From the NCBI GenBank assembly GCA_012845835.1, contig JABAKD010000024.1, forward strand, positions 9,925,103-9,989,102: a stretch of DNA of 64,000 nucleotides, written 5' to 3'. Of this stretch, positions 62,749-64,000 are shown piece after piece. The position numbers and the translations under genes were made by a program. The stretch comes from Undaria pinnatifida (lineage: Eukaryota > Sar > Phaeophyceae > Laminariales > Alariaceae). The notes beneath the pieces were generated by a model. That model saw only the letters and a program-made list of their open reading frames with translations, searched no databases and was not told the origin of the DNA. Every line of letters begins with the position of its first letter. The first letter of the stretch is position 1.

Positions 62749-62759
62749 CTGCAGGTGTT

Positions 62760-62930
62760 TTTCGTGATGCATTTCGTACGTAGCCATAGCGTGTTTAGTC
62801 GGTGGGTGTTGTCCTCATGAATTTCGCATAAGCCCTTAGCATAATCCCTTAGCAAGTTGTGTCGGTGTGTGTTGTCGTGGTGCATTTCGTACAAGCGCTT
62901 AGCAGTTTTGCTGGTGGGTGTGAAACAGAT
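62760..62930. repeat. Short degenerate tandem repeat (GCATTTCGTAC...GGTGGGTGT)
   Basis: Three degenerate units of about 55-75 bp share TGCATTTCGTAC, CTTAGCA and GGTGGGTGTTGTC. It sits between exon 1 and its decayed copy. Confidence 0.6.
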
Positions 62931-62944
62931 TGTAAGAGGCCACT

Positions 62945-63027
62945 ATGGTGAGGACGGGTCGACGTCTGTGTTCATTTTCCCCGACCGGTCGTCACCACCA
63001 GAATTCCCTTCGCCGGCCACCCGTTAG
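62945..63027 (-). pseudogene. Decayed copy of exon 1 5' half
   Basis: On the minus strand it reads VAGEGNSGGDDRSGKMNTDV, aligning with VAREENSASGYDWSVKFLTD of exon 1 at both DNA and protein level. The acceptor dinucleotide AG is replaced by GG. It lies upstream of exon 1. Confidence 0.6.
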
Positions 63028-63029
63028 AA

Positions 63030-64000
63030 AAAAATTTGATTGAGGTTCAAGGATTGTCCCACTGACGGCCAAGGTTCCTCGGGTGGGGAGGCTGTCTATC
63101 AAGGGGCAAGAGTGCCGTCCGCCAATATCTTGGCCTGCGTGCGATTTTATTGTGGCACGTTTCGTACCAGCTCATAGTCGCGAGGCCGTCTGTGCTTGAT
63201 TGTATCGTGAGGCATTCCCAATTTCGTGGAACGTGAAAACGACCTAAGACTACTGGAAAATGCTTGGTTGATAGTGTTATCTTTGCCGTAATCCCCTCTC
63301 CCCCTCCGGGTTTGTCGGCCGTCTTATAACAGGAACAGAACCGCCGATATCGGGCGCTCATCACACAGGTTGCCTGTTGCATCTGCACGGCTATGGAGTT
63401 TGCGGGCTACCAGAGAGAAAAACCAGTTATGGTGAACGCTTTTTTTTCTGCAGCTATTGCCACCGAGACATCCCGAACGGCAATCAGCGTAGAATGAAGA
63501 CCAGATGGATGTCTCGACGTTCTCTCAGGTGCACCTTTGGACAGCTTCGCTAAAGACACAGGGTACTTCACGGGCAATCTACTTCGTTGTCATTATAACC
63601 GCAGATCACATGCCCGAGCGCAACTTTATATATCGATCACAACGGAAAGTATCACAGCGTGTTAGGGGATTCATGTAGTAAGGCTGATTTCGCAAGCCTT
63701 TTATGCATTTTCGAATCCAACAGTAAAATCGTCATCCGATCAGATGGATCCTAATTTTGGAAATAATGTTCGAACCATACTTGGAGAAAATGTTCGAACC
63801 ATACGGTTGATACTTTTTGTTTTCTGGCTTTATTGGAAAATATCACTTGAGCAGTAGCTCCAAGACAAGCGCTCTGGCAGTACCATACGAAACGCGAAGA
63901 AGCGGTCGCGCCGCGGCTCTCCTATCATGCCAGTGGACCCTCCCCCTACGTCGCAGACATATATATACATGACACCTCGACAAAACACCAGGGAGGAACT
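63030..64000. other. Upstream flank or intron without recognised coding
   Basis: No FN3, EVQ or GD motif was found on either strand here. The missing N-terminal part of the exon 1 module should lie here or beyond the window. A/T-rich direct repeats occur near 63765-63805 (ATGTTCGAACCATAC twice). No promoter could be recognised. Confidence 0.5.

Overview
The window looks like nuclear DNA of a eukaryote with large introns, most probably a stramenopile alga such as a brown alga. The grounds are GT-AG introns, low gene density, long CAG/CTG and GTA microsatellites, many short interspersed repeats and a giant fibronectin type III (FN3) gene. The lineage is an inference; no rRNA, organelle or marker gene is present. 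I see no prokaryotic features, tRNA, CRISPR or complete transposase/reverse transcriptase.

Nearly all the coding signal is one enormous gene on the minus strand. I could chain 53 exons from 62748 down to base 1, where the gene runs off the window. They sum to about 14.46 kb, or roughly 4,820 codons, and neither the start nor the stop codon is inside. Every adjacent pair agrees in splice phase, and most joins restore a conserved motif (for example exons 51/52, 31/32, 19/20 and 35/36). The only doubtful joins are 15/16 and the edges of exons 8 and 33. About sixteen FN3 repeats can be counted from their G-strand motif of the type YYVRVSAxNxxGYGE. Asn-linked glycosylation sequons are very frequent, which suggests a secreted or cell-surface adhesive/structural protein.

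The protein has an unusual nested plan. Many FN3 repeats are split after the C strand (YxVEWDxxxxF.SG) by a second module. I call it the EVQ module: EVQxI....G.FxLxFG....YDASAxEVxxALExLxxVGxVxVxR....W.VTF...GDxPxL. The EVQ module is itself interrupted in at least five places by a third small beta-rich module with the signature LxxYIxxGDxIxVGGxxYxV (the GD module). FN3 resumes afterwards (YxIxxLxxGxxYYVRVSAxN). Other FN3 repeats in the same protein are uninterrupted and act as internal controls.

Layout: 62.7-45.8 kb holds exons 1-18. 45.8-37.9 kb holds exons 18-25 with a 3.3 kb repeat-bearing intron. 37.9-30.9 kb is a 7.1 kb intron full of CAG tracts, tandem duplications and a hairpin-bearing repeat. 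30.9-9.2 kb holds exons 26-49. 8.3-2.5 kb is an intron-poor block (exons 50 and 51, 1.3 and 4.2 kb). 1.8 kb to 1 holds exons 52-53. Introns carry at least a dozen decayed copies of neighbouring exon edges, nearly all spanning a splice junction, plus several dispersed repeat families. One of these is a structured element of about 120-130 bp with nine copies, several apparently 5'-truncated.
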